A stretch of DNA of 64,000 nt, taken from the NCBI GenBank assembly GCA_015501075.1, contig JADNYJ010000121.1:1-64000 (forward strand), read 5' to 3'. The DNA comes from Gymnopilus junonius (taxonomy: Eukaryota > Basidiomycota > Agaricomycetes > Agaricales > Galerinaceae). The notes under the pieces were generated by a model that worked only from the letters and a program-made list of their open reading frames with translations, searched no databases and was not told the origin of the DNA. Position numbers and translations under genes: made by a program. Shown piece by piece: positions 11,030 to 22,906 of this stretch (positions are counted from its first letter, which is position 1; every line of letters begins with the position of its first letter).

Positions 11030-11590
11030 TCATTCTTCTTCAATAAGGGTGCTGGTGACATTGGCAAGTTTGAGGTCTTCCTTAGCCACAGTGAGTGATG
11101 CTGCAATGGATGCATAATCATTATCCAGATTAAATATGAGCACATCCATAATGTCTTCATCTGAAAGTGTAACCCCAATTGCTTTGAGCTTTGTGGTGAG
11201 ATCCGTGATGCCGTTTACATAATGTGACATCGGCAGGTTGGTGTTATGTGTGAAGGAATAAAATTGGCACTTTAGGGAGATGCGCGTCACATGGCTATTT
11301 TTCTCATAAATGTCCTTTAGTGTGGTCCAGGCTTTCGGTCTGGTTGTACAATCTTGGATATAGGTGTATTGGCTCAGATCAACAGTGAGCGCAATAGTTG
11401 TAAGTCCTTCTTCTGACTTCTTGTCCCAATCTCCCCTGTCTTTGATATCTTCTCTCTTTAATGTCCCTAGTACAACCTCCCAACATCCTTTAGCACGGAG
11501 TACCATGCTGATAGCAAACTTCCAGTTGTGGTAGTTTTGTCCATTGAGCTGAGTTATGTGCGCGAGATTATAGTAGCAGTCTGATGACAT
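11030..11590 (-). CDS. gag: Copia gag
   Basis: Structural protein that would form the virus-like particle. From ATG 11590 it starts MSSDCYYNLAHITQLNGQNY and continues with the conserved N-terminal gag pattern of Copia elements (LNG.NY..WKF, then KAWTTLKDIYEKN and LPMSHYVNGITDL). It ends at TGA 11030-11032 after LIEEE, short of the CCHC zinc knuckle that normally follows, so gag is C-terminally truncated; a CGA-to-TGA change is a possible cause. An in-frame extension upstream through the primer site to 11722 is probably not used. Confidence 0.75.
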   Translation of the reverse strand: MSSDCYYNLAHITQLNGQNYHNWKFAISMVLRAKGCWEVVLGTLKREDIKDRGDWDKKSEEGLTTIALTVDLSQYTYIQDCTTRPKAWTTLKDIYEKNSHVTRISLKCQFYSFTHNTNLPMSHYVNGITDLTTKLKAIGVTLSDEDIMDVLIFNLDNDYASIAASLTVAKEDLKLANVTSTLIEEE

Positions 11591-11686
11591 GGTGATAAGG
11601 TGTGAAGGTGTGATCCAGATAAGATAAGATAAGAGGAAAGTCACAGTGATTCCAGTAAAAGCAGTGAGTCTCTTTACTGGGGGCCG

Positions 11687-11698
11687 GGGCCCATAACC
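11687..11698 (-). promoter_or_regulatory. Primer-binding site of the Copia element
   Basis: Minus strand GGTTATGGGCCC immediately follows the 5' LTR. It matches the anticodon-loop region of initiator tRNA-Met used as a half-tRNA primer by copia-type elements. Confidence 0.75.
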
Positions 11699-11899
11699 TG
11701 TTGGAAATATATGTAGAACCAAAATATAATTCCTTAAGCTTTAGGCCTCCTACAGATGGCCTTTTATACATATCTACAAAGTATCTACTATGTTCTAGTG
11801 TTATCTACTAAATAGGATTACTAAGTCAATTACTAAGTTAATTACTAATTAATATGTTCTCGAATATCCTGGTTAATGCCGGATTGATCACTTCTGACA
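11699..11899 (-). repeat. 5' LTR of the Copia element
   Basis: 201 bp. Differs from the other LTR by T/C, G/A, C/T, C/T and C/T only. Carries the minus-strand promoter. Confidence 0.92.
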
Positions 11900-11904
11900 T
11901 AGTG
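11900..11904. repeat. Copia target-site duplication, right (TAGTG)
   Basis: Exact copy of 9641-9645. Removing one copy plus the element restores the pre-insertion site. Confidence 0.92.
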
Positions 11905-12000
11905 CCACATTTTTTTATTTATCGGCTGATGCTGGACTAACTAACTTGAACTCATCTAAATTTAGAATATGACATCATTTCCTCGCCCGTTTGCTTCCCC

Positions 12001-12618
12001 TCACCATTCCGGATGCCTGAACCGAGTTACAGTAGTAGTATTACCTGTAGTATCGAATGGTCCAAGAGATTGAGTGCCTAAGTTATTGATGCCATTATCT
12101 GCAGCATCATTTCTTGGCTTATGAAAGAATTGTCCCAATAAACTTTCAGGCAGAAGCTGGTTACTAGGATGTATTGCATCCGCTTTCTTCACCTGAATGC
12201 ATTGGCGAGATACTTGGTTAATTAAATCTTTGACATCCTGAGACTTAGGAGTGCTCGAAATTCTTTCTCTGACTGGTTCCGAGTAATTCCATCTGGGAAC
12301 CTTCCTCAAATAATTACCTTTCACAAGAAGGTATTGTTGTTCAAGTTCCTTCAAGCGAATATATTCTTCATCATCATTGTCTCCTTCAGGATAATCCCCG
12401 ACCAAAGACGCATCATTCTCAATTTGTGCATTATTAATTTGTTCATGTAGTGTGCACTGTATTTCCAGATAGTGATCAATCCAAGGGGTGTCCAAAGTGA
12501 ACGTTATCAAGAAAGAAGAGAGAGAGTCAAGAGAGAGAGTCAAGAGAGAGAGAGATAGTTGCGGAGAGTGTTGAGTCAAAAATATGAGACAGGGCATGAG
12601 TAACATGAGTCCCAGCAC
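12001..12618 (-). CDS. Unrecognised charged protein, partial
   Basis: A 205-codon minus frame. The first third comes from a GA-rich microsatellite (12520-12556) and is probably not coding. From about 12490 the protein becomes charged and mixed (YPEGDNDDEEYIRLKELEQQ, then LRKVPRWNYSEPVRERIS), with a likely coiled-coil stretch. No known domain. It ends at 12001 just beyond the Copia insertion site. Confidence 0.35.
   Translation of the reverse strand: MLGLMLLMPCLIFLTQHSPQLSLSLLTLSLDSLSSFLITFTLDTPWIDHYLEIQCTLHEQINNAQIENDASLVGDYPEGDNDDEEYIRLKELEQQYLLVKGNYLRKVPRWNYSEPVRERISSTPKSQDVKDLINQVSRQCIQVKKADAIHPSNQLLPESLLGQFFHKPRNDAADNGINNLGTQSLGPFDTTGNTTTVTRFRHPEW
12518..12558. repeat. AGAGAGTC/AGAG microsatellite
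   Basis: Purine-rich run built from AGAGAGTC repeats ending in AGAGAGAGAGAT. Confidence 0.75.
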
Positions 12619-13238
12619 ACTGAGAACCTCAAAAAAGCTGGATAAGTACTCAATTCAAGGTCGACTATCTACTACATCCTCGAGCTCTTTATATACTGTA
12701 AAATATACCTATGTAATACTAATTGTCTAATGAAGAAAAAGATAGAATATCACCGAAAAGATAAGATAATGATTACTTTCCATTCTGGGGTTGATATAAG
12801 TGACAACCATCACACATGGATTTCTGCTGCACCATCATCATGATCTCACCAGCAACATCACTTCCCTCACCCTCAGAACCACCTCCAAGTTCGAAATCGG
12901 GCCCTCAGAGCTCATGGCCACCTCCACCACATGCAAGTGAAGGATGAGATGAAGATGCCACCCAAGATGGAGAGGGAGGGTGAGGCAGTGATTAAATGAT
13001 TGGTGAGGATCAGAGGGTGGGTCTGGGCATAAGGCCTTAGGCTTAGGATTGGGGTGGATGATAAGTACAGTTGTTGCCATAGTTCAGTCAGGTAATATTT
13101 CATTCTTTGTTGTTGGTGATTTTGGGATGAGGAGCTGATATGGGCTCATATAGGTGCAGATTATTTGGTGCTTCCACCTTCTGCTTCTGCTGTATTAGCA
13201 GCTTCAACATTGTGCACATCACCACCTTTGCTGCCTCT

Positions 13239-13439
13239 ATGGTATCCAAGCCAGCAAGCAAGGCTAACGTGACAAGGAACTATCTCAACTGGATAACCCA
13301 GGTTCGTCTGTCCTTCTCTCCTTGTACTGCTTCTCTCCTCAGTCCCCTCTCCTTCTCTCCTTAGATACCCTGGGGACGTCATGAATCACATCCCCGAGAA
13401 CTTAATGCAATCCACTTCCAGTTCTCCATTTTGGGGAGG
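13239..13439 (+). CDS. Possible two-exon fragment, unrecognised
   Basis: ATG at 13239 opens a 21-codon exon (MVSKPASKANVTRNYLNWIT) that meets a possible donor at 13302 (GTTCGT). A strong pyrimidine tract and TTAG acceptor at 13364 lead in the same phase into 13365-13439 (IPWGRHESHPRELNAIHF). The downstream continuation could not be settled. No family recognised. Confidence 0.28.
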
Positions 13440-13734
13440 TATCAAAACATGCATGCTGTTTAGGATTTCCCATCAGGATGGGTGAAATGTGTCTTTCGGT
13501 CACTGGTAAGTTCCTTCTTTCATATCCTTTACCCACTGATCTGATATCCATAGTCAATGTCCACTAATAGTACTCATCAAGCAGCAATTTTCATAGCTAC
13601 CCCTTCATTCAGACTATTTACACCATTGGCCACTTCTGCCTAAATTGGCTTATTGGATATCCATACACACATCGACTCTGTGCAGACCTATACATTCTAA
13701 CCACCTTTCATGACATCCATCCCTCACACTACCA

Positions 13735-14046
13735 TCACAACTTGCATATCGCACTCGCGACATGGTGTAGCAACCATGCTTTCTTGTCTCCTCCCTCAGC
13801 ACATGCATAATGCTTCCACCACTTATTGTTGATCACCGTTTTGTCCAGCACCACTTCCACCCTGTCTCTCGCTTCACCCTCAGAAACAAAACCACTTATC
13901 AGAACCCAGTGTGTCCCCAATTCATATTTACCCTCCAAGAGGCTTTCTAATGCAATGTACCAAAGGTTTTGCGGCATCACAAACTGATTTATCAAACACC
14001 TACTTTGCAACCCCCAATTTTGAGTGGGCAATGGCAAACCCATCAA
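13735..14046 (-). CDS. Possible exon of an unrecognised gene
   Basis: A minus frame with mixed, protein-like composition (LLEGKYELGTHWVLIS, then SEGEARDRVEVVLDKTV and NKWWKHYACAEGG). No clear start or splice partners. It could be a gene remnant. Confidence 0.25.
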   Translation of the reverse strand: MMGLPLPTQNWGLQSRCLINQFVMPQNLWYIALESLLEGKYELGTHWVLISGFVSEGEARDRVEVVLDKTVINNKWWKHYACAEGGDKKAWLLHHVASAICKL

Positions 14047-14049
14047 TGC

Positions 14050-16650
14050 AGTCTCACCTCATGGACTATGCTTCCATGCTTGTACAATGAGGTTACAGTC
14101 TCAAAGCCATCGCTGGACCTTTGGGCATTGATAAGTTTAGGTAGTTTGTAGGTATGAAAAACAATATATATCCTTTTATTGAACCCAACAAATATCCCTG
14201 ACTTGTGTAAGTTCTGGGGAGTGTAAGTATCAATGTCTTTTAATTAAGTTCGCTTTTATGGGGTTTTACAATGAATTGTGGGGGCTCTTTGGATAAAGGA
14301 TCACTTTAATTGACTTTCTGGCTTGGAACTTCTCTAAACTTGAATAATCTCTTCTTGAGATAAACCTAGACTCTGGCTATGCTTTTGGACTGAAAGACTT
14401 CGTACTTTTGTAGCTGAGTGATGCTCTGTCTACTCCCAGCTACTCAACTAGGTCCTGACTTGAATAATAAAGCCTTTGCTTAATCTATCTCTATTCTGAG
14501 CTCAATTCTTAGTTTGTCTGAAGCTTCTTCGCTTTTATATCAATCAATTGTCTTTCTATTATCTCATTTAGAAGCCAGATGCTCAATTGTATTGGTATGA
14601 CTCAAGGGGTGCTGTCTGCTTGCTTTTCTACACTAATTCTACTGGGTTTTTATACTATTTTCCTGGGTGTCTTACTAAGCTAATTTGATAAGCACTGTGT
14701 AATTAATTATCTTGTCATTGGTCCGCTTCAGAGTGAGGGAAATTATGCCATTGGTTGGGCATATTCATCAAGCGCTGAATATTTATCTCATTGCCTTTTA
14801 AGGCATTTTATCGGATTAATATTCCTGCTGTTGCGATCTTGCAATGGCTGGTACATTATAGCATTTTTAATATTTTATCTACCTCGCAGAGGATTTGTCT
14901 GAGCCCTCAGGGGCTTGCTAATGTGTCTAGGATAGATGTATTCTTATTAGTTTTACAAGGTAGCATGAGGGGACAAGCATCCTTGTGTCGCGTCTTCGTA
15001 TTACCAAAAATAGCATCTGCTCCAATGTCAATCATCGTGGATCATTCCATTTCCGGTTACATTCCTCCGGATGATAAAAATAGATTACACCGCTTCGGAG
15101 TAATTGACTTGTTTGGTCTGTCATTCTGCATTTCTATATCAGGTCAAAGGTCATTCCCATTGTCTGTGCATGTCTCTGCACTCCCTTGGTAGTGATTTTG
15201 AATAAACTCGAGGCCCCTACTAGTGGGTAAGGACTGTAGTAATTCACTTGTGTATCTTATAATAAATGATTAATGATTACTAGGTGATCATAATCATTAT
15301 ATCTTCTGATATTAAGCTTTAAATGTTTTAATATGGTTTTCTCGAGTATATTCGGGATGTTTAAGCTCGGGAAGGCTATCAACAACCTATATTAATTTAT
15401 AGAGATGGTCAAAAATAATGGGGATGGCCCGTTTTCAGACATAGCTGTGTAACGGTCTCATCAGTGAGGTAAAATGAAATTCACAATTTGAATTCAGTTT
15501 TTTTGTAAGTGTCTGATTTAAGCAGCTATTTTCTCATGCTCAAAAGCAGCATACTTAGGTTGGACATCCTCTCCATTGATGTGAAATCCATCACTGGTGT
15601 CTTCACGGTTGGGCGGTGTAAAATGTGGCATCCTTGCATTGAGCAAAGAGTCATGTGATACTCTCGCCTGCTAGTATCTAGGCCGAATTTGAAATTTCTT
15701 GTGAGTATCCATTTCAAGCCACTTATTTACCCATCTCAAAAGCACAACAAGCATGTAATCCATGCTCTCCATCAGCCATGAAGCTGTGGCTGGTGTTGTC
15801 ACTGTTCCATGGCATGAAATGCAGATGGCCAAATATATGGATTTGCAAACTCGAATGTCCTGTGAGTGTCGATTTTGAGTCACTAATATCTCAGCCATGG
15901 TGGCTAGAATTCTATATGAACTAGCAGGGCCTTGGCAGACTTGTGCATGGATGTAGGCTGCCTATAGGCAGCAGCCCACTGGCAGATGCACCCACACAGC
16001 CTGTAGGGATCAGCTGACATGGCGGACCAATGCCAAACAATGACCAACATGCCCGCCAAATGTGCTGGTGTGCTTGGTTGATGTGCTGCTCATCATGGCA
16101 GGCACCATTTGGTGTGGGGAAAGTCCCAGAGCATCGGGATTATTTTTCTCTACCCAAATCCGTCGAGTGCACACCACCACGAGAGTCAGGAGGGATGGAT
16201 TGGGAGAGGGGGATTTGGATGTCATTTAAAAATAGATATGACCTTCGGGGTAGGCAATCCAAAATAGATGACAGCAGATGATAGGACTTCGGAATGTCAC
16301 AGATTTCTCAGAATGACATCACCGTACCTGGTCCTTCATCCCGAGCTCGGCTCTGCATCCCGCCTTCCATCCTGCCCCCTCCCCTGCCCAGAAACATGTG
16401 CATGCATATTTCATGCATTTCCACACCTATTTCTTTATTTTTTTTTGTAGATTCATGTACCTACATGTAATTTTAAGTTATTCATAGGTTTCCAATCCTG
16501 TATGTGCCAATATAAGCTCACTATGTGTCGAATACTGTGATGACGTGTCCTTGTTGATTAGATCATGTGACCTATAGTTGAACTTTGGCCTCATCCTCGA
16601 GTAGCAAGGGGTATACTCCTACAAAATATTGTACTACAACTTCTAATAAA
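14050..16650. other. AT-rich region without a supported gene
   Basis: Frames are short and low complexity. 14,140-15,200 has the look of a decayed LTR or element end, but I found no partner copy. At 15,690-15,735 and 15,855-15,900 a weak direct repeat (TTGTGAGTATCC / CTGTGAGTGTCG) is visible. The right part flanks the KDZ gene and probably contains that transposon's 3' end, but no terminal repeat could be matched. Confidence 0.35.
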
Positions 16651-16751
16651 ACTAAAGAAAAGTACACAAGATCAAGGAATTTTGCAGGGCACAGGAAAGC
16701 AATGTAAGTTTACAGAAAAAAAGAGGGAGGAGCCCCCATCGAAGTTGTAGC

Positions 16752-19700
16752 CTACAATCCATCATCATACTTATTGCAATCATCATCAGGATGGAAGGAG
16801 TCTTCGAGTTCCTCTTCTTCATCATCATCATCATCTCCATCACTGCCGGTGATGCCATCATGATTGTGCTCACTGCCACTGCCTTCTCCAGCCGTCTCCG
16901 TGCCTCTGGCTTCCTGGGCAACTTGATTGCCCTTATCTGACTTGATGGAAGGTTCTGCAGCTGATGGATCAGGGGGTTCAGCATGTGCAGGTGTGGTGAA
17001 GGTTGATGGGGAAGTTGTGGGGGTGCCGGCCAAGGGGTTGTGCCAGAGAGATTGGAAACAAAGTACAAGTGATTTGTAGAGTGCAGATTGGGAGTGGGCA
17101 TAGGACATAAGGGCATCAGTTAGTGCTGCGTCCATGATCCTCCATGGGCCTTGTTCCTTCCACCAATGGGCACGCCAGTTGAGGAATGCAATTGTATGTC
17201 GCATTTCCTCTCGAAGCAGAAGCACTTCTTCTTCACATCTGGCAGCATGAGCACGGCTCTTTGCCCACTCAGAGTGTAGGATGTCCTCTGTCGCATTCTC
17301 CGGATCATCTGTCACCTTCACTGTCCTCCAAATCCATGATAAGGTGTGCCGAGTCTCCCCAGTTCCATCCCGCTGGCTCTGTTCTTCACGGAAAAGGGTG
17401 AAGTCATCAGTTTGACTAGCACCTCTGATAGGCAAAGGGTGGGTCACTACTTGGCATTGGCTATCCTCCAGTGTACTGGGCCTACCTTGACAAGGTCGAA
17501 GGTGGTCTGGATCTTGATACCCATGAACATCTGTGTCACTGAGGACCTGCAACTCCTGCTCCCAATCCCCAGGTCCAGAAAGACTCACCTTTGCAGCACG
17601 AGCTGTCTAGTATTTCTCAGCTGCAACCTTCGCCTTCTCATGCACACGGTCTATGATTTCCCAAGAGTGAGTCCCTTCCCATTGGCCCTGCAGGTTCTTA
17701 TTCTTGAACATGATGAGCCTCGACTTGATTTTCAGGATGTTTCAAAGGGCTTTCAGGGCGTCATGGCATTGCACAGTCCATAATTTCTCCTCAATTACCA
17801 GTAAACCTTCAAAGCAGACATGGGCATGGTGACTTGTGGGAATCTGAGATAGCAGCCAGAGCTTGTGAGAATTGGGATGAGTGGCGACAGTGGAAAGGTC
17901 TTCTCCTGCTGCCTGGCAATCAACTTTGAACTAGAGGAGGCCTGGAAGATATATGGGAACCAGCTGCTCCCATGCATGTATCCGAGCAGTCAGCTGGTTT
18001 CTTTGCTCTGTAAGCCTGCTCTCCTTGTGATTGGTCGCGTTCGAGGCTACAGTCTTGGCCAGGTGACATATACGACATCTGTCAAAGTAAGTAATTAGAA
18101 GAAAATATGTGAAAATCGGATAGACTAGACATACTGAGATTCCTCTATCTCCAGCACAAGCACTATGAATGCATGGGCACTCATCTCATGTAAAGAGATC
18201 CTGCCCTCCTTCAACCTCTTCGCCTCTGCAGCTGTGAGTTCCTTCTTCACCTGCACTTCAGTAATAACTGCATGAAACATCAATTACATAGAACGACAGC
18301 CAGCCACAGCAGAAAGCCATACCTGCACCCTCTGTCTCATATGGGTTCTTGCTCCGCTTTGGAAAGCCATCCTTCTCCCAAACCATACACATCTCCTCCC
18401 ACTTCTGTACTAGAGCTGCATCCAGAGAGGCTGTGAGGCTGCGGTGGCCTTCTGACTGGACATTGTGATCGGCAATGGCGGCACAGTATTTACACAGCAG
18501 TGACTTGCCCATGCCCACATATTTTTGCCAATTCCAGAATGCGAAGTGGTCGTCCAACACATCTTGATGCGAACCTGGCCCTTGGGTCTTTGTTGAGTTA
18601 CCAAGAGCATTGTGGGCTGACCACACCCACTCAGGGCACTCAAGGTCAGATATGCCAATGCCTGGGATGAAGTTGAGAGAGAATTGTTCATGGTCAGGGG
18701 CGTTATGCATTGGTTCATGTAGTTTGGGGATGGCAGGGGTCAGCGATGTCGAAGGAGGTAGTTCAAGGCCTGGTGGCCAATTATCAGCCATGCATGACTG
18801 TAGATTCTTGAACCACTGGCAGACTATGTCATAGCTGATGAGGATATGGCATAACAGCATGAAACGAAGAGCAGAAGCAAAGACGTAGTCCATGCTGGAA
18901 TAACTGAGGGGATGCATTAGTGATGTGCAGTTGAAAGCAAGGATAGCACATACTGTTCGCCTTTTGGTAGATTTCCTATCCCAAGCGGCAGAACCATCTC
19001 AGACCTCCTGCAGAAAACCCCACCTATGCCCGTTGTTTGTAAGCCCTGAGAAAAATGCATGTTGGCCTGAGCAAGGGCTTGGAATCCAACACAGGTGCTA
19101 ATCTAGGATGGTGTTTAGTAATCAACTGAAGCTACAAGATAGAAAGCTTACATCCTGGTCATTCATTCGAGAAAGGATGAATTGTTCGTAATGCTCTCTG
19201 GGCACCATGTAAGCCCAGCTGATGCCAAGGCCAGGGACTTGGGAGTAGCTCAAGACAAGCTGGTTCTTCAGGCGGAAGTTGGCATCCATTGCAATGAACT
19301 GCATATAGAGGTAGCTATAGGGAAAACAGTCAGTTTTAGCAGTCTAAGGAATTGAAATAAGATGTACCTTGTGTCCAGTGATGCATGCTCCCATCCCTCA
19401 GGAAGATTTATGCCTGGATGAGGGCATGATGGGCAGCACAAAGCCAGCCCACCAAGCACTGTACCCTCTGCTCCCAATGGATCATGACCACAGCCAGCCC
19501 ACTTCAGAAGCTTGAGATGATGCCATTGCAAAACCATGCAGAAGAGGGAACAATAGCAAGGTTTTGGAGGGTTGAGGCCCATGTTATCCAACAGCTTCTC
19601 GATTGCCCTATAGAAGTCGTAGGTCAAGGCTTTCATCATAAGAGCAAGCTTGTGGAGGAGGTTGAGGAGGTCGAAAGTTGCGCATGTCTTGACGATTAAC

Positions 19701-20606
19701 TGGGAGGCAGGGTATAGGCAGCAATGAAGTAGTTGAATGTGTTGAGGTAAGGCATGGCTGCAACTGCAGTAGTTGATAGAAACATCATGGATACTGTTGA
19801 TGTGAAGCACAAGCATGGATGCATGGCAGGGCTGAGGGTTTGAGCAGTGAAGACCAGCATGGTTGAGCTGAATAGCCAGTCCTAGGGACTTGAGAGAAAC
19901 CGGAATGAAACAAGAGCCATCCCAGGGCTAGAAATAATCAGAAACAATATTACAGTGAACTGAGTGCACTTTACTTGAATCCGATGGAAAGGCTGGGTTC
20001 TGTGGCAACGGATACAGCAAAATCGGTATGTCAGGTCAGGTATGAAGCATTCATTGCAGTGGTATTGAGGGAGTCCAGGATCCGTAGCATGGTGGGCAAT
20101 ACAATCTGGACATCGCTCCTCTTTCAAGAAATCTCCATGGCCAGAAAAGTGGCAGATTTCATCGAGGTAGGTGGCATGGTGTAATTCTTTCCAAATGACA
20201 TGAGGGCGTTTCTGTGAGGTGATCAAATATATTTCATGCTGAAGGTGTCATCATAACTTACAGAGACCTTGGTTTTTGGCTCCTTTGCCTTGTCAGCTGT
20301 CGACAGGTCGGGTTCTTCTTCCAGGACATCCTGCTCTAAAAGGAGGTTGTATAGAAGACCATCTGGATCCAGTGCATATTCAAGATCATCGAGTGGAGCC
20401 CAAGTTTCGGCATCCCTCCACTTGTCATTGGACTGTTGCACCACATGCGCCGTCAGTGCAGGAGCAGTTGTGCCACCACCCAATTGTCGAACTTGGCCTT
20501 CTCTGCTGTAAACGTTGAAATAATCATCATTGGTGAGAGGGATGAGATCGTGATGAGAGCCACCTTCTGCAGCTGTGCGAGCACATTTGCTAGGCCTGCT
20601 GGACAT
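16752..20606 (-). pseudogene. KDZ transposase with CxC2-type cysteine cluster (decayed)
   Basis: KDZ (Kyakuja-Dileera-Zisupton) transposases move large DNA transposons and are expanded in Agaricomycetes. From ATG 20606 the gene reads through several short introns (first donor at 20261). A cysteine cluster follows (CPDC...CNECF...CCIRCHR, about 20,110-20,000), then LHCSNPQPC and a helical region. Catalytic acids: Asp in AMDANF (about 19,285), Asp in YDIVCQ (about 18,828) and Glu in DLECPEWVW (about 18,640), with the family pattern GNSTKTQGPGS and VLDDHFAFWNW after it. The C-terminal helical part (LREEMRHTIAFLNWRAHWW) and an acidic tail end at 16752. Three in-frame stops break it: TAG 17931-17933, TGA 17742-17744 and TAG 17607-17609, all in one frame and otherwise family-like. 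Its neighbour, head to head, is the TET/JBP-like gene. Confidence 0.85.
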
Positions 20607-21059
20607 GGCGAAGGAGGATGAATGATTTCATAGCACAGGTAATTAATAATTGGCAGCTGTTACCAGGCCGTTACTCATGCGAGGGCACACACAGTGTGTC
20701 TGTCACATGACTCAGCATCAACAACTTTCTTTTCATTGAACAATGAAATGCTTACCCATACCTATGCCTATACATGGTACATTTGACTTCACTTTGTTTA
20801 TCAACCTCTTTCTTTCCTTTGCATTGAGCAAGTTTGGTGGGCCTGATGTGCTCATTCTGAGTACTCGAGGTTCTACTGAATAAGCCCATTTGGGTTGTAT
20901 GTGAAGAGGAGGCCTTGTATACCAGAAATACTCAAGCTTGGGAATATGCTGTGCCTGAGGCCTTCTGTTCCACTCAACTTTTCATACTATAATCTTTTCC
21001 TTCCCTCTAGCAATATTGATGACTAGCTCAAAACACCATTTTCAGGTACTCTAGATGAT
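20607..21059. promoter_or_regulatory. Divergent promoter region between KDZ and TET/JBP-like genes
   Basis: About 450 bp without reading frames separate the two divergent starts. It should hold both promoters. The AT-rich centre (about 20,740-20,830) is the most promoter-like part; no specific motif is claimed. Confidence 0.4.
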
Positions 21060-22906
21060 ATGAAGGTGGCAGCCCTGCCCGATGTAAGTAGCCTTTTGCT
21101 ATGAACACCTTCATCACTAATTTGGTCATACAGTATGAGGAAAGTGATGGGATGACTCCACCATGGATGGGTTGCTGCATGGCCCTTCATGATGACACTT
21201 TCAGTTTTCAAAGTCTCATCCAGGAGCGTGTCCTCCATGCACTCAAAGAAGACCTTTATGACAATTTATTTAGCCTTTCCCCCCTGTCAAGCCTCGAATC
21301 TAGCCCTGCAGCTATGCCAGCATCATCGCAGCCTTCCTCTCCCACCATTCCTCCATGAACTCTACCTTTGACTTGTGACACTGACCCATTCTCATATGGT
21401 GACCCCTCCCCCCTCTCCCCTCTTCCAATTCCGACACCTGGCTGTACTGCAGTTCCTCTATCCTTGCCACCTTCGACCCCTGTGTTTCACCAATTGGCAT
21501 TGCCCTTGGACCATGGGCTGCCTATGCCTAGCCCAAACACACAGGCATCAAGTGAACCACCATCAACCACTGTGGACACCCAGGTTCAATGGCCCCCTCC
21601 TGACTTGACAACAGCATCTCAGCCTTCGCATGCTAAAGGAAAGGACACCGCTGCAGCCAAGAAACGCAAGAAGAACAAGAAGGATGCTGGAAAAGCAAGC
21701 CGTCTAAACAAGTGGCTCAAGCAAACCAATGATCTCTTCGGAAACAGGCCACCTCTGCCCACTGCTTTGGAGAAAGCCACGTCAGCAAGCGACCTGATTT
21801 ACACTGCAATGGATACCAAATGAGCCAAAGTCACATCCATGGCCTTTAAGGCCCTTGATTGTGACTCGCTGCCTATGAAGATATACTGCTTGGAAGATCT
21901 GGTTGGGGAGGGTTCAGATAAGAACTTTGACTTGCAGGAATAGGATGGAGTGTAAGTGCTATGTTATGATGACCTTAAACTATGCTAACTTTGGTTACAG
22001 AACTCCGATTGCCATCACTGACCAGGACGGCCACATCATCGCCATCCTTGCAGGCTGCCCCGGTGATCCTACTTGGGAAGAAGTTTTGCAGAGGGTGGAA
22101 GAGCTCCTTCAGGATATGCAATGGACCTGTTGTGTTCCAAATGGCTCGGACAAGCACTGCAGAGGTGTGTTCACCACCCTCCAGTGTGGCTTCTCCCATG
22201 GGGGTGGGCAGGAGCAGCCCCAGAACCATGCTAATAACAAGACAAATAAGCAGGTGCTTCACCACTTGAACTCATCAGAGCCTATGAGGTGTATTGCTGG
22301 ATTTGGATCCTGTAAGTACCTTTGACATTGAGGTGCATCAGCACACTTACTTCTCTTTTTACTACCTTAGCTGTTCTTCAGTCATGGGCACCCAAGCTAC
22401 ATGCCTACTATGTTGAAAAGCTGGGATCTCTGCAGTGTCATGAACCCAGCCTCAAATGCCCCTTCCAAAACAGCATCTTCCCCACTGTGATGTACAACTT
22501 AGGCCCGCAAACTGTTTGCTACCCACACATTGACACTGCCAACCTTCCTTTTGGTCTCTGTGCTATTACTGCACTTGGGTCCTTTAACTCGAAGAAAGGC
22601 AGCCATTTGGTTCTATGGGAGTGTGGGCTCATGATCAAGTTTCTGGCCAGTTCAACAATCTTAGTGCCCTCTGCTATCATCCACCATTCCAACATCACCA
22701 TCTCTCCCTTTGAAACTCGCTTCTCTGCCACACAATATGCTGCCAGAGGCCTTTTCCATTGGGTAGATCACAAGTTCCAGAAGACAGTGTCCTACAGGGC
22801 ATCATTGAGCCCCGAGGGGCTGGAGAACTTGGACAAGGAGAATGCCCAGCACTGGGCCTTTGGACTTTCACTCTTGCCCTGCCTACCTTCTGCTAGCACA
22901 TCTTGA
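21060..22906 (+). pseudogene. TET/JBP-like 2-oxoglutarate/Fe(II) dioxygenase linked to KDZ (decayed)
   Basis: TET/JBP enzymes oxidise 5-methylcytosine or thymine in DNA. Basidiomycete genomes have expanded families linked to KDZ transposons (established: Iyer and colleagues, 2014). Exons: 21060-21083, 21134-21957, about 22003-22312, 22372-22906. The N-terminal third is disordered, with a basic patch (KKRKKNKKDAG). The C-terminal double-stranded beta-helix domain has the iron-binding HxD in CYPHIDTAN (22526-22534), the distal His in AIIHHSN (about 22680) and the 2-oxoglutarate-binding Arg in FETRFSATQY (about 22712). In-frame stops at 21356-21358 (TGA), 21821-21823 (TGA) and about 21942-21944 (TAG) break it, while family-like sequence continues after each. 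The start is uncertain because the frame stays open upstream to 21027. Confidence 0.7.

Larger units (their letters stand above)
9646..11899 (-). mobile_element. Non-autonomous Copia LTR retrotransposon with complete ends
   Basis: Two 201-bp LTRs in direct orientation (9646-9846 and 11699-11899, both TG...CA) bound a 1,852-bp interior, and a perfect 5-bp duplication TAGTG flanks the unit. Transcription would run on the minus strand. Just inside the 5' LTR (below 11698) the minus strand reads GGTTATGGGCCC, the half initiator-tRNA-Met type primer site known from Drosophila copia. Just before the 3' LTR it reads AATTGAAGGGGAG, a polypurine tract. The interior has a Copia-type gag but no protease, integrase, reverse transcriptase or RNase H, so it would have needed a helper. 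In place of pol there is an unrecognised reading frame. The LTRs differ at five positions, all transitions. Confidence 0.92.
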
